Below, piece by piece: positions 62,552 through 64,000 of a DNA stretch of 64,000 nt; positions within the stretch are counted from its first letter, which is position 1, and every line of letters starts with the position of its first letter. Both the position numbers and the translations under genes were made by a program. This stretch comes from Acidobacteriota bacterium (GTDB lineage Bacteria; Acidobacteriota; Blastocatellia; Pyrinomonadales; Pyrinomonadaceae): positions 1 through 64,000 of the forward strand of contig JAOAPY010000031.1 of NCBI GenBank assembly GCA_025463135.1. Direction: 5' to 3'. The notes beneath the pieces were generated by a model that was given only the letters and a program-made list of their open reading frames with translations, had not been told where the DNA came from and made no database searches.

Positions 62552-63121
62552 ATGGACAGCAGATACTATCCTGGCGTTGAAGCCAACGTTCCGAATTTAA
62601 TTGCAGAGCTGCGAACCCTGTTTGATGCCGATTACGAAGTCCAAACAATGCAGGTGTCTTCGACCACCGTTTTGCAAGCACGCAAGTCCGGCACTCTGCG
62701 CGAAATGACCGGTTTGTCGGCGGCGTTAACGGTCAAGATCACTCCAGAGGCCGGCGGTACGCGTGTCGAAATCGGCATGCAAAAATGGTTTGACAAAGCT
62801 GCCGTGGCCGCGATTGCCATCGTGTTGTCCGCCGGATTGCTGATTGCACTGCCGGCGCTCGGTGCATACTGGCAATTCAAAATTACCGAAGACGCGTGGA
62901 AGATAATCGAAGACCACATCGCGCGCAAAGCGGGCGGCTATGTTCCACCCCTGCCCGGACGCTGTGGAACCTGCGGCGCGGCGAATACCGCAGGCGCTGC
63001 GTTTTGTTCCGGCTGCGGCGCGAACCTGCGGGTCGGTCTGACCTGTGGTAGTTGCGGAGCAGCCCAAAAAGATTCATCGGCTCGTTTTTGTAATAGTTGT
63101 GGCAAACCCCTTTCAACTTGA
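62552..63121 (+). CDS. Membrane protein with two zinc ribbons
   Basis: A 189-residue protein. A globular N-terminus (about 1-85) of unknown type is followed by one transmembrane helix (about 85-108). The cytosolic or external tail carries two zinc ribbons: CGTCGAANTAGAAFCSGCGA (about 138-157) and CGSCGAAQKDSSARFCNSCG (about 165-184), both CxxC-x(10-12)-CxxC. The same double-ribbon layout is seen in small bacterial regulatory membrane proteins. It precedes a DUF2007 gene by 16 nt, so they are likely co-transcribed. Confidence 0.78.
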   Translation: MDSRYYPGVEANVPNLIAELRTLFDADYEVQTMQVSSTTVLQARKSGTLREMTGLSAALTVKITPEAGGTRVEIGMQKWFDKAAVAAIAIVLSAGLLIALPALGAYWQFKITEDAWKIIEDHIARKAGGYVPPLPGRCGTCGAANTAGAAFCSGCGANLRVGLTCGSCGAAQKDSSARFCNSCGKPLST

Positions 63122-63137
63122 GTAGCCAGGAGAACTT

Positions 63138-63356
63138 ATGCCAGATGATATAGTTGCGATCAGAGCCTTCTCAGATGAGATCGAGGCCGATATGGCTCTC
63201 CAGCTCCTCGAGGGCGGAGGCGTTCGCGGCTTTGTCTTCAAAGACGACGCAGGAGGAATGGAACCTCATCTGCAGCGAACGTCAGGTGTTCGGCTAATCG
63301 TCAACCGGGCGGAAGCCGAGCGTGCCCTGGAAATACTCCAGTCCCTGGACATATAG
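63138..63356 (+). CDS. DUF2007 protein
   Basis: A 72-residue protein almost entirely made of one DUF2007 domain: IEADMALQLLEGGGVRGFVF then GVRLIVNRAEAERALEIL. It lacks the zinc ribbon of its relative at 14009. No function is established. It sits after the zinc-ribbon membrane protein and 27 nt before a GNAT acetyltransferase. Confidence 0.85.
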   Translation: MPDDIVAIRAFSDEIEADMALQLLEGGGVRGFVFKDDAGGMEPHLQRTSGVRLIVNRAEAERALEILQSLDI

Positions 63357-63383
63357 AGCTCTTCGCGTTCAAAGTCTTTCACC

Positions 63384-63926
63384 ATGACACAGAAGTTCAT
63401 CCCCGTGATCCGTCAGGCGACTAATTCTGACGCAGCGCTGCTGATCGAACTTGGTTCACGGACATTTTCTGAAACTTTCGCCGCGGACAATACAGCGGAA
63501 GATATGGCCGACTATCTGGCTGCCGCGTTCAGCCCGGAACAGCTGGCCGCGGAATTAGCCGACGGTCTCGCCACTTTCCTAATCGCCGAAATTGATCAAA
63601 CAGCGGTGGGCTACGCCATGCTTCACGCCGGCGCCTTACCACATCAGTCCAGTGGTGAGAAACCTATCGAGTTGGTGCGTCTTTATGTATCCAGTGAATG
63701 GCATGGTCGCCAGGTGGGCGCGAGTCTGATGCAGGCTTGCATCGACCTCGCACAGAAGCGAGGCTATCGCACCTTATGGCTGGGGGTTTGGGAACACAAT
63801 GGCCGGGCCCGAGCGTTTTATCGCAAATGGAAGTTTGAGGAGTTTGGGGAACATCTTTTTCAGTTGGGCGGCGATCCTCAAAACGATATCCTGATGGCGC
63901 GGACACTACAGTCTTCAGACAACTGA
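63384..63926 (+). CDS. GNAT-family N-acetyltransferase
   Basis: A 180-residue acetyltransferase. The acetyl-CoA motif is RLYVSSEWHGRQVGASLMQA (about 103-122), with GYRTLWLGVWEHNGRARAFY (about 130-149) as the second conserved part. Substrate is unknown. The following gene also starts like a GNAT/RimJ protein, suggesting a tandem pair. Confidence 0.9.
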   Translation: MTQKFIPVIRQATNSDAALLIELGSRTFSETFAADNTAEDMADYLAAAFSPEQLAAELADGLATFLIAEIDQTAVGYAMLHAGALPHQSSGEKPIELVRLYVSSEWHGRQVGASLMQACIDLAQKRGYRTLWLGVWEHNGRARAFYRKWKFEEFGEHLFQLGGDPQNDILMARTLQSSDN

Positions 63927-63935
63927 CAAACACGC

Positions 63936-64000
63936 ATGAATGTCCTCGAAACCGAGCGCTTGACGCTGCGCAAACTGTCGCTCGATGATGCGGGTTTCAT
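63936..64000 (+). CDS. Partial GNAT/RimJ-like acetyltransferase (cut by window edge)
   Basis: Only 21 codons are present: an ATG at 63936 followed by NVLETERLTLRKLSLDDAGF. The ETERLxLRxL opening is typical of RimJ/RimL-type N-acetyltransferases. It begins 9 nt after the upstream acetyltransferase stop. Confidence 0.6.
   Translation, partial: MNVLETERLTLRKLSLDDAGF

Noticed and set aside
63936-64000. Complete annotation of the last gene
   Set aside because: Only 21 codons are visible; the RimJ-like call rests on the ETERLxLRxL start alone.

Overview
This 64 kb window is a bacterial chromosome segment, most likely from an acidobacterium, possibly class Blastocatellia. Direct support is the VWFA-related secreted protein at 7016-8110, a type characteristic of Acidobacteriota. 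A methylmalonyl-CoA epimerase/MeaB/acyl-CoA dehydrogenase set, a large beta-barrel/PKD/OmpA outer-membrane protein and many small secreted proteins fit the same assignment. No database search was possible, so the class-level placement is inference.

Layout. 1-3.2 kb: an rRNA operon on the minus strand (16S, tRNA-Ile, tRNA-Ala, 5' part of 23S) with two tandem consensus promoters. 3.3-13.5 kb: housekeeping and envelope genes (P-loop protein, SH3 lipoprotein, M61-like peptidase, VWFA protein, purH, M48 peptidase, Uma2, fabI, LOG protein). 13.5-27.3 kb: a mostly minus-strand run (cutA, DUF2007 protein, PfkB kinase, mtnP, MBL hydrolase, PpiC isomerase, methylmalonyl-CoA epimerase, meaB, acyl-CoA dehydrogenase, rluB, scpB, scpA, trpS, M50 protease). 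27.5-41.5 kb: a beta-propeller protein, then the most unusual part of the window. 42-49.4 kb: hflX, pgpH (c-di-AMP phosphodiesterase type), a HIT protein, an HU/IHF protein and rpsA. 49.8-64 kb: envelope and outer-membrane proteins, glutamate dehydrogenase, larE, TPR and secreted proteins, zinc-ribbon/DUF2007 proteins and GNAT acetyltransferases, the last one cut by the window edge.

The outstanding region is 28850-41521, seven genes reading leftward behind one strong promoter. They are a 1759-residue fusion of a SEDS glycosyltransferase to a class B penicillin-binding protein, two large unrecognised proteins with FHA-like beta-sandwich patterns, a divergent protein kinase-like protein, a PP2C phosphatase fused through a membrane segment to LysM, and two small membrane-anchored LysM-like proteins. 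The parts list matches the actinobacterial fhaA-fhaB-pstP-rodA-pbpA-pknA-pknB cell-wall control cluster, but in rearranged and fused form. I propose that it is a phospho-regulated peptidoglycan synthesis module.

The second theme is repetitive DNA. Arrays of 7-bp units with several different consensus sequences lie between genes, often as inverted pairs that begin right at stop codons. In some places they supply the C-terminus and stop codon of the neighbouring gene, and in one case a 105-bp block sits inside a coding sequence. Several families of short palindromic (REP-like) elements are also present. One GC-rich palindrome block lies in frame inside hflX, whose start codon appears to be ATT.
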